From NCBI GenBank assembly GCA_902586125.1, contig CACIGI010000004.1:1-64000 (forward strand): DNA of 64,000 bases. The letters run 5' to 3'. Under the pieces are notes generated by a model. That model saw only the letters and a program-made list of their open reading frames with translations, did no database searches and was not told the DNA's origin. The position numbers and the translations under genes were made by a program. Below, one piece after another: positions 10,083-19,352 of this stretch. Each line of letters opens with the position of its first letter. Position 1 is the stretch's first letter. The stretch is from an uncultured Pelagibacteraceae bacterium (GTDB taxonomy: Bacteria; Pseudomonadota; Alphaproteobacteria; Pelagibacterales; Pelagibacteraceae).

Positions 10083-11425
10083 TTAAATTTCCAAAGTGTT
10101 TTATCATCTTTGTCTTCTATTAAAACACCTTTGTCTAAAAGTTCTTCTCTAATTCTATCTGCCTCTTTATAATTCTTATTTTCTCTTGCTTTATCTCTTA
10201 AACTAAGCATTTTTTCAATTTCAGACTCACTAATGGATGCTTTATTCTTTTTAAAATTATTCCATTGCTCTCTACTTTCATTCATCAAGCCAACAAATTG
10301 ACATGCTGATACAAATAAATCTATATCCTTATTTTCATTAGTTTTTTCGAATAAATTATGCAAATTTGCAATATAACCAGGCGTATTCAAATCTTCGTAT
10401 AATGGCTTTAATATTTCATCTGGAACTTTAATAGATTTAAAGTTAGATGAATACACTCTGTACCATTTATCTAAAGTATTTTCACAATCGGTTAATAACT
10501 TATCATTCCAATCAAGTGGTTGTTTATAATGTGTGCTCATTAAAGCTAATCTGATTATTTGACCACTAATTTTATTTCTAAAATGTTTAATCTTCAGAAT
10601 ATTACCTTGGGACTTAGCCATTTTTTCATTAGACATTGTAATAAAAGCATTATGAATCCAATAATTGGCAAAAACTTTTGTTTGATTCGCACATCTAGAT
10701 TGAGCAATTTCATTTTCGTGGTGTGGAAAAATTAAATCTATACCACCCCCGTGAATATCAAATTCATTGCCTAAAAATTTTTTGGACATTGCAGAACATT
10801 CTAAATGCCAACCAGGTCTACCTTTTCCCCAAGGAGATTCCCAGTACGGTTCGTTATTAATCGATGGTTTCCATAAAACAAAATCCTCAGGATTTTTTTT
10901 ATTTTCACTAACTTCTATTCTTGATCCAGTAATCAACTCATCTAAATTTTTATTTGATAATTTTCCATAATCAGCAAATTTTTTTACTTCAAAATAGACA
11001 TGATTTTGATTTTCATAAGCAAAACCTTTTTCAATAAGTTCAGTAATCATCTCTATCATTAGATTTATATGTTCTGTAGCTTTAGGTTGATGAGTTGGAT
11101 TTTCACAATTCAAAAATTCACAATCTTTTAGAAAACTTGAAGTTACTTTTTCGGTAAGTTCTTTTGTGGAAATTTTTTGTTCTTGGGACGATTTGATAAT
11201 CTTGTCATCAATATCAGTTATATTTCTAACGTAAGTTACTTTTGAAAAATTATTTTTAAGTAATTTAAATAAGATATCAAATACAACTAATGGTCTTGCA
11301 TTACCAATGTGCGGATCATCATAAACAGTTGGTCCGCAAACATACATCCCTATTTTTTCTTTATTTTTTGGAATGAACTTCTCTTTTTTATTCGTTAAAT
11401 TATTTGTTAAAAAAATATCCATCAT
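10079..11425 (-). CDS. cysS: cysteinyl-tRNA synthetase
   Basis: Class I aminoacyl-tRNA synthetase, 448 residues. The HIGH motif appears as 'DDPHIGNARP' near residue 40 and the KMSKS loop as 'KMAKSQGN' near 270, an accepted variant. Zinc ligands are represented by 'CGPTVYD' (N-terminal), 'HLECSAM' and 'HHENEIAQS'. The start has tandem ATGs ('MMDIF'), so the true start could be one codon later. It is followed by cimA with an ATGA overlap. Confidence 0.97.
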   Translation of the reverse strand: MMDIFLTNNLTNKKEKFIPKNKEKIGMYVCGPTVYDDPHIGNARPLVVFDILFKLLKNNFSKVTYVRNITDIDDKIIKSSQEQKISTKELTEKVTSSFLKDCEFLNCENPTHQPKATEHINLMIEMITELIEKGFAYENQNHVYFEVKKFADYGKLSNKNLDELITGSRIEVSENKKNPEDFVLWKPSINNEPYWESPWGKGRPGWHLECSAMSKKFLGNEFDIHGGGIDLIFPHHENEIAQSRCANQTKVFANYWIHNAFITMSNEKMAKSQGNILKIKHFRNKISGQIIRLALMSTHYKQPLDWNDKLLTDCENTLDKWYRVYSSNFKSIKVPDEILKPLYEDLNTPGYIANLHNLFEKTNENKDIDLFVSACQFVGLMNESREQWNNFKKNKASISESEIEKMLSLRDKARENKNYKEADRIREELLDKGVLIEDKDDKTLWKFK

Positions 11426-11473
11426 TGATGATTAAGAAATATACTTTATTTAGGGGTTTGTTAATCTAATTGA

Positions 11474-12211
11474 TTAACTGGGAATCTTGCAAACTGGAAT
11501 AGGCTCCATTTTATGCAAGTTTTGATTTCTAATTTTTTCGTATTGGTCTTTATGTGGTGAGTTTGGGTTGCTCATTGCATCTTCCAACTCACTATAACTG
11601 AATCCTAACTGACCTTCATCTGTTCTGCCGTCATCCCACAAGCCATCAGTAGGGGGAGCATCGATTATCTCTTTTAATATTCCAAGTTCTTTACCTAATT
11701 CCCAAACTTCTGTTTTGTTACAATCTGCTATTGGAGAAATATCAACACCTCCATCACCATATTTTGTGTAAAAACCAACACCAAAATCCTCAACTTTATT
11801 TCCAGTTCCAACAACAATACCTTTATTAGCTGCTGCTACTTGATAAAGAGTTGTCATTCTTAACCTTGCTCTAGAATTCGCATAACCATGTTCATTGTCA
11901 AACTTATTCAAAGTAGTGGAAAATGTTTCAAATAATTTATCTAAACTAATAGTATGAGCTTCAACATTTTTAAATTTTTTTGTTAACCATTCCTGGTGTT
12001 TTAAACTTAAATCGTGCTGATTTTCTTTTTGTTTTATTGGCATCGTTAGAACAATCGTTTTTAAACCTGTCATGGCGCTCAAAGTGCTTGATACAGAGGA
12101 ATCAATACCCCCCGAGATACCAATCACTAAAGATTGAGCTTTGTTTGGCATTTGATCAACATAGTTCTTGATCCAACTAGATATAAATTTTACTTTTTTT
12201 TCAGGACTCAT
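11474..12211 (-). CDS. nadE: NH3-dependent NAD+ synthetase
   Basis: Amidates nicotinic acid adenine dinucleotide to NAD+. The PP-loop ATP pyrophosphatase motif 'GISGGIDSSVSST' is at residues 29-41; 'GTGNKVEDFGVGFYTKYGDGGVD' (around 136-158) is the conserved deamido-NAD site. At 245 residues it lacks the N-terminal nitrilase/glutaminase domain of the long NadE type, so it should use free ammonia. 48 bases separate it from cysS, and 38 from the upstream DAHP synthase gene. Confidence 0.95.
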   Translation of the reverse strand: MSPEKKVKFISSWIKNYVDQMPNKAQSLVIGISGGIDSSVSSTLSAMTGLKTIVLTMPIKQKENQHDLSLKHQEWLTKKFKNVEAHTISLDKLFETFSTTLNKFDNEHGYANSRARLRMTTLYQVAAANKGIVVGTGNKVEDFGVGFYTKYGDGGVDISPIADCNKTEVWELGKELGILKEIIDAPPTDGLWDDGRTDEGQLGFSYSELEDAMSNPNSPHKDQYEKIRNQNLHKMEPIPVCKIPS

Positions 12212-12249
12212 ACTTAACTTCTAATCAATATAAATTTGAAAACAACAGT

Positions 12250-13629
12250 CTAAGATGCCGCTTGAATAGCATTTTTTGAATAGCTGCTATTCTTTTTAAT
12301 CTCATCAGAGATTAAGAATGCTAATTCAATTGCTTGATCTGAGTTTAAACGAGGATCACAATGAGTGTGATATCTGCTAGATAAGTCAGCATCAGATATT
12401 TTTCTTGCACCACCTGTACACTCTGTCACATCTTGACCTGTCATTTCAACATGTAAACCACCTGCGTAAGATCCTTCTGACTGATGTACACCAAAAACAT
12501 TTTTAACCTCGTTGACTACATTGTTAAATGGTCTCGTTTTAAAGCCTGTGGTAGATACAATTGTATTTCCGTGCATCGGATCACATGACCAAATAACATT
12601 ATGCCCTTCTTTTTTAACTCGTCTAATGAGCTTAGGTAAAAACTTTTCTACATTTTGATGACCAAATCTTGATATTAAAGTTATTTTTCCTTTTTCATTT
12701 TTTGGATTTAATACTTCACAAATTTTTGCAATTTCTTCAGGTTTAGAAGTTGGACCACACTTTATTCCAATAGGATTTTCTATTCCTTTACAAAATTCAA
12801 CATGTCCGCCATCTAATTGTCTTGTTCTATCACCGATCCACACAAAATGAGCAGAGGTATCATGATATTCACCGGTAGTAGAGTCCACTCTGGTCATGCT
12901 TTCCTCGAATGGTAAGTGCAATGCTTCGTGTGATGTCCAGAAATTCACAGTGTACAATCTGTTATTAAAGTCTGACGTTATCCCGCATGCTTCCATAAAA
13001 GCTAACGCATCAGCAATTTTATCCTCTAAGTCTTTAAATTTTTTAGCTTGAGGACTTTTCTTAATGTAATCTAAGTTCCATAAATGAACTTTATTTAAAT
13101 CTGCAAAACCGCCTTTTGAAAATGCTCGCAAAAGGTTTAGTGTTGAAGCTGATTGAGAATATGCTTTGAACATCCTTTTTGGATCTGGTCTTCTAGCTTT
13201 TTCATTAAAATCTATTGAATTAATGTTATCACCTAAATAACTTGGTAATTCTATATCACCTTGTTTTTCTGTTGGGGCACTTCTCGGTTTAGAAAACTGT
13301 CCTGCAATCCTACCAAGTTTAACAATAGGTAATGAGGCTGAATACGTCATGACCAAAGCCATTTGTAGTATTACTTTAAAAGTATCTCTAATGTTATCAG
13401 GATGAAATTCTGCAAAACTTTCAGCACAATCACCGCCTTGTAATAAAAAAGCTTTGCCGTCAACTACTTTAGCTAGTTGATCTTTAAGATGTCTGGTCTC
13501 ACCTGCAAATACAAGTGGTGGAAATGTTTTTAATTTATTTAAAACACTATTAAGTTCCGTCTCATCATCATATTTTGGCACATGTTTGACGGGGTATTTT
13601 CTCCAACTGTTAACTTTCCAATTTTTCAT
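12250..13629 (-). CDS. aroG: 3-deoxy-7-phosphoheptulonate synthase, class II
   Basis: First enzyme of the shikimate pathway, condensing PEP with erythrose 4-phosphate. The 459-residue length and the blocks 'LQGGDCAESFAEF' near residue 80, 'RIAGQFSKPRS' near 107, 'GDRTRQLDGGHVEF' near 268, 'WSCDPMHGNT' near 345 and 'GGARKISDADL' near 410 identify the plant-like class II (AroA-II) type, unrelated in sequence to E. coli AroF/G/H. The symbol follows common usage for this family in alphaproteobacteria. It is transcribed as a single gene or with nadE downstream. Confidence 0.93.
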   Translation of the reverse strand: MKNWKVNSWRKYPVKHVPKYDDETELNSVLNKLKTFPPLVFAGETRHLKDQLAKVVDGKAFLLQGGDCAESFAEFHPDNIRDTFKVILQMALVMTYSASLPIVKLGRIAGQFSKPRSAPTEKQGDIELPSYLGDNINSIDFNEKARRPDPKRMFKAYSQSASTLNLLRAFSKGGFADLNKVHLWNLDYIKKSPQAKKFKDLEDKIADALAFMEACGITSDFNNRLYTVNFWTSHEALHLPFEESMTRVDSTTGEYHDTSAHFVWIGDRTRQLDGGHVEFCKGIENPIGIKCGPTSKPEEIAKICEVLNPKNEKGKITLISRFGHQNVEKFLPKLIRRVKKEGHNVIWSCDPMHGNTIVSTTGFKTRPFNNVVNEVKNVFGVHQSEGSYAGGLHVEMTGQDVTECTGGARKISDADLSSRYHTHCDPRLNSDQAIELAFLISDEIKKNSSYSKNAIQAAS

Positions 13630-13697
13630 AACTCAACTTTAAGTCGAATATATAACGAAATTATGAAAAAAGAAAAGAGAACAATTGAATACGTCTT

Positions 13698-15518
13698 TTA
13701 CTCAACAGTAACAGATTTTGCTAAATTTCTGGGCTTATCAATGTCATACCCTTTTTTTAAAGCTGAATAATAAGCTAATTTTTGCAAAGGAATTGTCAAA
13801 AGAAAAGGTAGTAAATCTTCATTGGTGCTTTCAACTTCTATCGTTTCCCAAATATTTTCAGAAATAATTTCATCTTTACTTTTATTTGTAATTAATAAAA
13901 CTTTAGCCCCTCTTGCAATTACCTCCTGCATATTAGAAATCGTTTTTTTATAATAATTGTCTCTTGGAGCCAAAACCACAACTGGCATACCTTCCTCTAT
14001 CAAAGCAAGAGGTCCGTGTTTCATCTCCCCAGCCGGATAACCTTCGGCATGAACATATGATAATTCTTTTAGTTTTAATGCACCTTCAAGAGCAATTGGA
14101 TAAGAAAAACCACGTCCCAAAAACATAGAGCCCTTTGCCTCATTAAAAGTATTTGAAATTGTTTGTATTTTGTTATCAATCAATAACGTTTGTTCTATAA
14201 GTTTTGGTAAATTTTTAAGATCATCAATTTTTTTATCAAAATGAATCTTTTCAATATCTTTTCTCAATAAAGCAAGTTTCAAAGCTAGAAGATATAAAAT
14301 TAGTATTTGCCCAAGAAAAGCTTTAGTTGAAGCAACACCTATTTCAGTTCCACAATGTATTGGTAATACAAATTCAGAGTCTCTGGCAATTGAGCTTTCC
14401 ACTACATTTACAACTGCACACGTTTTAACACCGTTTTGTTTACAAAGATCTAAAGCAGCATAAGTATCCGCTGTTTCTCCAGATTGTGAGACGAATACAT
14501 AAAGTATATCTTTTTTAAATCTATTTTTTCTGTATCTAAATTCTGATGCTATATCTATATTTACATCTAAAGATGTTATTTCCTCAAACCAATATTTTGC
14601 CATTAAACATGAATGATATGCTGTTCCACACCCAATTAAGGTTATTGAAGTAATCTCGTTACTTTTCCAAGGAAAGTTATAAATATTAATATCTTTATTT
14701 GACATATCTATATACTCATTAATTCCATTTCTAATTGTGTTTGGTTGTTCCTCAATTTCTTTAGCCATAAAATGTTTGTAATCACCTTTGTCATATTTTT
14801 CTTCGGTAGAGGACAACTCCAAAACTTTTTTATTTATTTTAGTTCCTTCCTCACTAAAAAATTCCACATGATCTTTTTTAATAATACAGAACTCACCATC
14901 ATTTAAATACGTAATCTTATTTGTCATCGATTTAAGGGCATAAGAGTCTGAACCTAGATAATTTTCATTAGGACCATAACCAACCGCTAAAGGCGAACCC
15001 CTTCTTGCACCAACAATTAAATCTGGTTGATCTTTAAAAATTATACCAAGTGCAAAGCTTCCATGTAACGACTTCAAAGTTTTTTGAATTGAATTAACAA
15101 TGTTATCTGTTTTAAGATTTTCAGTAATTAAATGGACTATTACCTCTGTATCAGTTTGAGATTTAAATTTGTGACCTTTTCCAATTAAAAATTTTTTTAA
15201 TATTGTTGAGTTTTCAATAATTCCATTATGAACAACTGAAACATTCTGGGAAGAATGTGGATGAGCATTGATACTGTTAGCAAGCCCGTGTGTTGCCCAT
15301 CTCACATGACCAATTCCGATAGTTCCCGCCATACTTTGAGCCAAGGAATTTTTTTCCAAATTTTCTACTCTTCCCTCAGATTTTACCTCATTTATCAATC
15401 CATTATAGAGAGTTGCAATACCAGCTGAGTCATAACCTCTATACTCTAATTTTTTTAGAGAATTAATTATAGTTGCTGATACAGGTTTATTGCTATTAAT
15501 TCCAATTATTCCACACAT
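13698..15518 (-). CDS. glmS: glutamine--fructose-6-phosphate aminotransferase
   Basis: Makes glucosamine 6-phosphate from fructose 6-phosphate and glutamine, the entry to amino-sugar synthesis for peptidoglycan and LPS. The mature N-terminus starts 'CGIIGI', with Cys1 after Met as Ntn nucleophile; 'GHVRWATHG' and 'HNGIIEN' belong to the glutaminase domain. Two SIS domains follow (about 285-420 and 455-595) with 'SQSGETADT' and the C-terminal 'LAKSVTVE' tail. The length of 606 is standard. It lies 2 bases downstream of a GlmU acetyltransferase-domain gene, so two steps of one pathway are co-transcribed. Confidence 0.97.
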   Translation of the reverse strand: MCGIIGINSNKPVSATIINSLKKLEYRGYDSAGIATLYNGLINEVKSEGRVENLEKNSLAQSMAGTIGIGHVRWATHGLANSINAHPHSSQNVSVVHNGIIENSTILKKFLIGKGHKFKSQTDTEVIVHLITENLKTDNIVNSIQKTLKSLHGSFALGIIFKDQPDLIVGARRGSPLAVGYGPNENYLGSDSYALKSMTNKITYLNDGEFCIIKKDHVEFFSEEGTKINKKVLELSSTEEKYDKGDYKHFMAKEIEEQPNTIRNGINEYIDMSNKDINIYNFPWKSNEITSITLIGCGTAYHSCLMAKYWFEEITSLDVNIDIASEFRYRKNRFKKDILYVFVSQSGETADTYAALDLCKQNGVKTCAVVNVVESSIARDSEFVLPIHCGTEIGVASTKAFLGQILILYLLALKLALLRKDIEKIHFDKKIDDLKNLPKLIEQTLLIDNKIQTISNTFNEAKGSMFLGRGFSYPIALEGALKLKELSYVHAEGYPAGEMKHGPLALIEEGMPVVVLAPRDNYYKKTISNMQEVIARGAKVLLITNKSKDEIISENIWETIEVESTNEDLLPFLLTIPLQKLAYYSALKKGYDIDKPRNLAKSVTVE

Positions 15519-15520
15519 AA

Positions 15521-16144
15521 CTATTTAGACTTTCTTTTATAATTTTTGATTTCAGTCTGTGAACTTCTTGTTAATGCTAATGATTTTTTCTTCACATTTT
15601 TTGTTATAACCGAACCAGCCCCAACCATACTATTCTCATCTATTGTAACTGGTGCTACTAATGATGAATTTGAACCAATAAATACATTGTCTTTTATTTT
15701 AGTTTTACTTTTTTTCACTCCATCATAATTACAAGTAATTGTCCCAGCACCAATATTTACTGATTTTCCAATTTGACTATCACCGATATATGTTAAATGG
15801 TTTACTTTTGAATTTATACCTAAAATACTTTTTTTGATTTCAACAAAATTTCCAATTTTTGAGCCACTTTTTAAAACTACACCCGGTCTTATTCTAGCAA
15901 ATGGCCCAATATCAACTTTATTTTCTATTTTACAATTTTCTAAATGGGAAAAAGATTTTATTGTAACATTGTTTCCAATTTTCACTTTTTGACCAATCAC
16001 CACATAAGGTTCGATAACTACACCCTTACCTATCTTAGTATCATTCGAAAAAAAAATTGTATCAGGACCAATCATTTTTACACCAACTTTTAAAAATTTT
16101 TTTCGGAGATTATTTTGAAGCTTTTGTAAATTTAATTGTTTCAT
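15521..16144 (-). CDS. free-standing GlmU-type glucosamine-1-phosphate acetyltransferase domain
   Basis: 207-residue left-handed beta-helix protein equivalent to the C-terminal half of GlmU. It begins in what is normally the linker ('LQNNLRKKFLKVGVKMIGP') and contains the hexapeptide repeats and the acetyltransferase site: 'PFARIRPG' (81-88), 'FVEIKKS' (100-106), His116 in 'NHLTYIGD', and 'GAGTITCNYDG' (132-142). Residues needed for acetylation look intact, but the N-terminal pyrophosphorylase domain is entirely missing, and only 71 bases separate the start from the divergent gph. The uridylyltransferase must be supplied by another gene, or this protein modifies a different sugar phosphate. 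Its location directly before glmS supports the UDP-GlcNAc pathway. Confidence 0.88.
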   Translation of the reverse strand: MKQLNLQKLQNNLRKKFLKVGVKMIGPDTIFFSNDTKIGKGVVIEPYVVIGQKVKIGNNVTIKSFSHLENCKIENKVDIGPFARIRPGVVLKSGSKIGNFVEIKKSILGINSKVNHLTYIGDSQIGKSVNIGAGTITCNYDGVKKSKTKIKDNVFIGSNSSLVAPVTIDENSMVGAGSVITKNVKKKSLALTRSSQTEIKNYKRKSK

Positions 16145-16215
16145 CTATAAAATCCTTTATATTAAGTTTACATGTTTCTTAATTCACATAATATTTCTTA
16201 AAAAAACTTTTAATT

Positions 16216-16899
16216 ATGCAACAAAATTTTACAATTCTTTTTGATTTAGATGGAACTTTAGTTGATACAGCACCAGATTTAATGCGTGCACATAATCATG
16301 TAATGAAAAAATTTGGTTATCCCACTAAGTCTACTGAGGAAATAAGAAATCTTGTTGGTCAAGGTGCAGGTGCAATGCTTGGAAGATCAATTTGGGGGCA
16401 AGCTAAAAAAGAATTTGGAAAAGTGCAAGATGAGAAGGTTAAAAAAGAGATGATAAAAGATTTTACTGACTTCTATGGAAAAAACATTGTAAACGAAAGT
16501 ACTTTGATAAATGGTGTCAAAGAATTTTTAATATGGTCAAAAAAAAATAATATTTCTATGGCTGTTTGTACAAATAAGACTGATTATCTGGCTGTCGATC
16601 TTTTAAAAAAAATTGGGATTTATGATTTTTTTGAATACGTTGCTGGACATAACACGTTCGATTATTGTAAGCCTGACCCAAGACATCTAACATCTGTAAT
16701 TGAAATATTACAAGGTGATATAAAAAAATCGTTAATGATTGGAGATAGTGAGACTGACGCAAATGCTGCTAAAGATGCCGGGTTACCAGTTATCCTTATG
16801 GAAGATGGATATACTGAAAAAAAAACGAGTGAAATTTACCATAATCACTTAATAAAAGACTTTATTGGTATCGAAAAGATAGTATCAAAATATCTTTAA
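16216..16899 (+). CDS. gph: HAD phosphatase, phosphoglycolate phosphatase-like
   Basis: HAD superfamily hydrolase of 227 residues. Motif I 'FDLDGTLVDT' is at residues 9-18, motif II 'VCTNK' near 118, the lysine of motif III in 'CKPDP' near 156, and motif IV 'MIGDSETDANAAKDAG' near 175-190. The cap domain is helical and of the Gph/PGP type. Phosphoglycolate is the usual substrate in annotation, but close relatives dephosphorylate other sugar phosphates, so the exact substrate is open. It is divergent from the glmU-like/glmS pair and precedes the prp genes by 54 bases. Confidence 0.85.
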   Translation: MQQNFTILFDLDGTLVDTAPDLMRAHNHVMKKFGYPTKSTEEIRNLVGQGAGAMLGRSIWGQAKKEFGKVQDEKVKKEMIKDFTDFYGKNIVNESTLINGVKEFLIWSKKNNISMAVCTNKTDYLAVDLLKKIGIYDFFEYVAGHNTFDYCKPDPRHLTSVIEILQGDIKKSLMIGDSETDANAAKDAGLPVILMEDGYTEKKTSEIYHNHLIKDFIGIEKIVSKYL

Positions 16900-16931
16900 T
16901 ATTGATTATTTTTTTTTAACTATTAAAAACA

Positions 16932-16950
16932 AACTCGTCATTTAGGAGTT
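16932..16950 (+). promoter_or_regulatory. small stem-loop overlapping the prpD ribosome-binding site
   Basis: AACTC (16932-16936) can pair with GAGTT (16946-16950) across a 9-nt loop. The likely Shine-Dalgarno AGGAG of prpD is at 16944-16948, so half of it would be inside the stem. The prpD start codon TTG follows 5 bases after the AGGAG. A five-pair stem is weak, and this could be chance. Confidence 0.3.
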
Positions 16951-16953
16951 ATT

Positions 16954-18456
16954 TTGATAGTTCATAAAATTAAAGTTTACCCATCTAAAATTTATTTACC
17001 AAAAAAAAAACAGCTTGCATGGAAAATTGCAGAAATTGCAAGTGATAATGCTAAGTTAAATAAAGATGCAGTTGAAATGTCTATTAATAGGATAATTGAT
17101 AATGCATCTGTAGCAATAGCCTCTCTTAACAGAAGACCTGTTGTTTCATCTAGAGAAATGGCCTTAAAACATTCAAGAAAAAATGGAGCAACATTATTTG
17201 GTATTAATAGTAAATTAAAATTTGATTGTGAGTGGGCGGCTTGGTCTAATGGAACTGCTGTAAGAGAGCTAGATTTCCATGATACTTTTTTAGCAGCAGA
17301 CTATAGTCATCCTGGAGACAATATTCCTCCTCTTATAAGCGTTGCTCAACAAAATAAAAAAAGTGGTTTAGATCTACTAAAAGGAATTATAACTGCTTAT
17401 GAAGTTCAGGTTAATTTAGTGAAAGGAATATGTTTACATAAACATAAAGTAGATCATATAGCTCATCTTGGTCCAAGTGTTGCAGCTGGGATTGGTTCAA
17501 TGTTAAGATTAAAAACCGAAACTATCTATCAAGCCATCCAGCAAGCATTACATACAACAATTTCAACAAGACAATCTAGAAAGGGTGAGATTTCAAGTTG
17601 GAAAGCTTATGCTCCAGCTCATGCGGGAAAACTTGCTATTGAGGCTGTTGATAGAGTTATGCGTGGTGAAGGAGCGCCAAGTCCAATTTATGAAGGTGAG
17701 GATAGTGTGATAGCAAGAATTCTTGATGGAAAAAAGGCTTTATATAAAGTTCCATTACCAAAAAAAGGTGAAACAAAGAAAGCAATTCTTGAAACTTATA
17801 CAAAAGAATATTCTGCAGAATATCAATCTCAAGCTTTAATAGACTTAGCAAAAAAACTTAAAAAAAAAGTCAAAAATTTTAATCAGATCAAAAAAATTGA
17901 TATTTTTACAAGTCATCATACCCACTATGTTATTGGCACAGGTGCAAATGATCCACAAAAAATGGACTCTAATGCAAGCAGAGAAACTTTAGATCACTCA
18001 ATAATGTATATATTTGCCGTTGCACTCGAGGATGGCACATGGCATCATGTAAAATCTTATACAAAAGCAAGAGCTAAAAAAAAGAGTACAATTAAAATAT
18101 GGAAATCAATTAAAACTCATGAAGATAAAAAATGGACTAAAAAATATCATAATCCTGATCCTAGAAAAAAAGCATTTGGTGCAAAAGTAGTAATAACTCT
18201 CAATAATGGAAAAAGAATTACTGAAGAACAAGGTGTAGCAGATGCTCATCCTTATGGTTCACGTCCTTTCAAAAGAAAAAATTATATTAATAAATTCTTA
18301 ACTTTGACTGAAAATATCTTAGATAAAAAAGAAAGTGATAGATTTTTGAAAATAGTGCAAAATTTGAAAAAATTAAAAAAAGGTCAACTTGATAAATTAA
18401 ATATTGAGGTAAAAAAGAGTAAACTTAAAAGAAATTTTAAAAAAGGTATTTTTTAA
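16954..18456 (+). CDS. prpD: 2-methylcitrate dehydratase
   Basis: Dehydrates 2-methylcitrate to methylaconitate in the methylcitrate cycle of propionyl-CoA oxidation. This is a 500-residue MmgE/PrpD-family protein with '[27 protein letters not shown]' (about residues 90-116), '[12 protein letters not shown]', and '[21 protein letters not shown]' (about 211-231). The start is a TTG preceded by AGGAG at a 5-base spacing; no in-frame ATG lies near the conserved N-terminus '[10 protein letters not shown]'. The stop overlaps the prpB ATG by one base, and prpC follows, which makes the PrpD role firm here in contrast with the second MmgE/PrpD gene near 41 kb. Confidence 0.95.
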   Translation: MIVHKIKVYPSKIYLPKKKQLAWKIAEIASDNAKLNKDAVEMSINRIIDNASVAIASLNRRPVVSSREMALKHSRKNGATLFGINSKLKFDCEWAAWSNGTAVRELDFHDTFLAADYSHPGDNIPPLISVAQQNKKSGLDLLKGIITAYEVQVNLVKGICLHKHKVDHIAHLGPSVAAGIGSMLRLKTETIYQAIQQALHTTISTRQSRKGEISSWKAYAPAHAGKLAIEAVDRVMRGEGAPSPIYEGEDSVIARILDGKKALYKVPLPKKGETKKAILETYTKEYSAEYQSQALIDLAKKLKKKVKNFNQIKKIDIFTSHHTHYVIGTGANDPQKMDSNASRETLDHSIMYIFAVALEDGTWHHVKSYTKARAKKKSTIKIWKSIKTHEDKKWTKKYHNPDPRKKAFGAKVVITLNNGKRITEEQGVADAHPYGSRPFKRKNYINKFLTLTENILDKKESDRFLKIVQNLKKLKKGQLDKLNIEVKKSKLKRNFKKGIF

Positions 18457-19352
18457 TGCACTTTATAGAAAAAGACCCAGCCCAAAAAAGAAAAGATTTT
18501 GTTGAAAAATTAAAATCTGGTAAGATTTTAAGAGTTCCAGGAGCATACAACCCTTTAACTGCAAAGTTAATTGAGGAAATTGGATACGATGCAGTTTATG
18601 TATCTGGTGGAGTTATGGCAAATGATCTTGGCTTTCCAGATATTGGTTTAACTACTCTTCAGGATGTAAGTACACGATCTTATCTTATTTCAAGAGTTAC
18701 CAACCTTCCAACAATTGTTGATATTGATACTGGATTTAAATCTTGTAAAGAAACTATTGAAACTTTTGAGGAATTTGGAATTACAGCTGTTCATTTGGAG
18801 GATCAAATTGAGAGAAAAAGATGTGGACACCTTGATAATAAAGAACTCATATCAACAGATGCGATGGTTATAAAAATTAAAGAATGTGTATCAGCAAGAA
18901 AAAATGAAAATTTCAAAATTATAGCGCGATCTGATGCCAAGAGTGTAGAAGGAATAGATAAAATGATAGAAAGATGTAAAGCCTATATCGACGCTGGAGC
19001 GGAAATAATTTTTCCGGAGGCTTTACAAGATGAAAAAGATTTTGAGAAAGTAAGAAAAGAACTTTCTTGTTACTTACTTGCCAATATGACTGAATTTGGT
19101 AAATCAAAATTATTTAATTATAAAGAATTAGAAAAATTTGGTTACAACATTGTAATTTATCCAGTAACCACACAAAGACTAGCTATGAAAAATGTTGAGG
19201 ATGGATTACGAGACATTTATGCAAATGGACATCAAAATAATATCATAGATAAGATGCAAACTAGGAAAAGGCTATATGAGCTTGTTGAATATGAGAAATA
19301 CAATAGTTTAGATGAAAAAATTTATAATTTTAGTACTAAAGGACATGAATAA
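18456..19352 (+). CDS. prpB: methylisocitrate lyase
   Basis: Cleaves 2-methylisocitrate to pyruvate and succinate. It belongs to the PEP mutase/isocitrate lyase superfamily: 'AYNPLTAKLIEEIGYDAVYVSGG' near residue 30, Mg-binding 'VDIDTGF' near 90, 'VHLEDQIERKRCGHL' near 110-125 with the catalytic Cys of the K(K/R)CGH loop, and 'IARSDA' near 155. The length (298) is typical. It overlaps both neighbours by one base (TAATG), so prpD-prpB-prpC is one translationally tight unit. Confidence 0.95.
   Translation: MHFIEKDPAQKRKDFVEKLKSGKILRVPGAYNPLTAKLIEEIGYDAVYVSGGVMANDLGFPDIGLTTLQDVSTRSYLISRVTNLPTIVDIDTGFKSCKETIETFEEFGITAVHLEDQIERKRCGHLDNKELISTDAMVIKIKECVSARKNENFKIIARSDAKSVEGIDKMIERCKAYIDAGAEIIFPEALQDEKDFEKVRKELSCYLLANMTEFGKSKLFNYKELEKFGYNIVIYPVTTQRLAMKNVEDGLRDIYANGHQNNIIDKMQTRKRLYELVEYEKYNSLDEKIYNFSTKGHE

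Noticed and set aside
16216-16899. gph as a MurNAc-6-phosphate phosphatase (MupP) because of nearby amino-sugar genes
   Set aside because: The gene is divergent from glmS/glmU-like genes and no MupP-specific feature could be read; left as a generic phosphoglycolate-phosphatase-like HAD protein.
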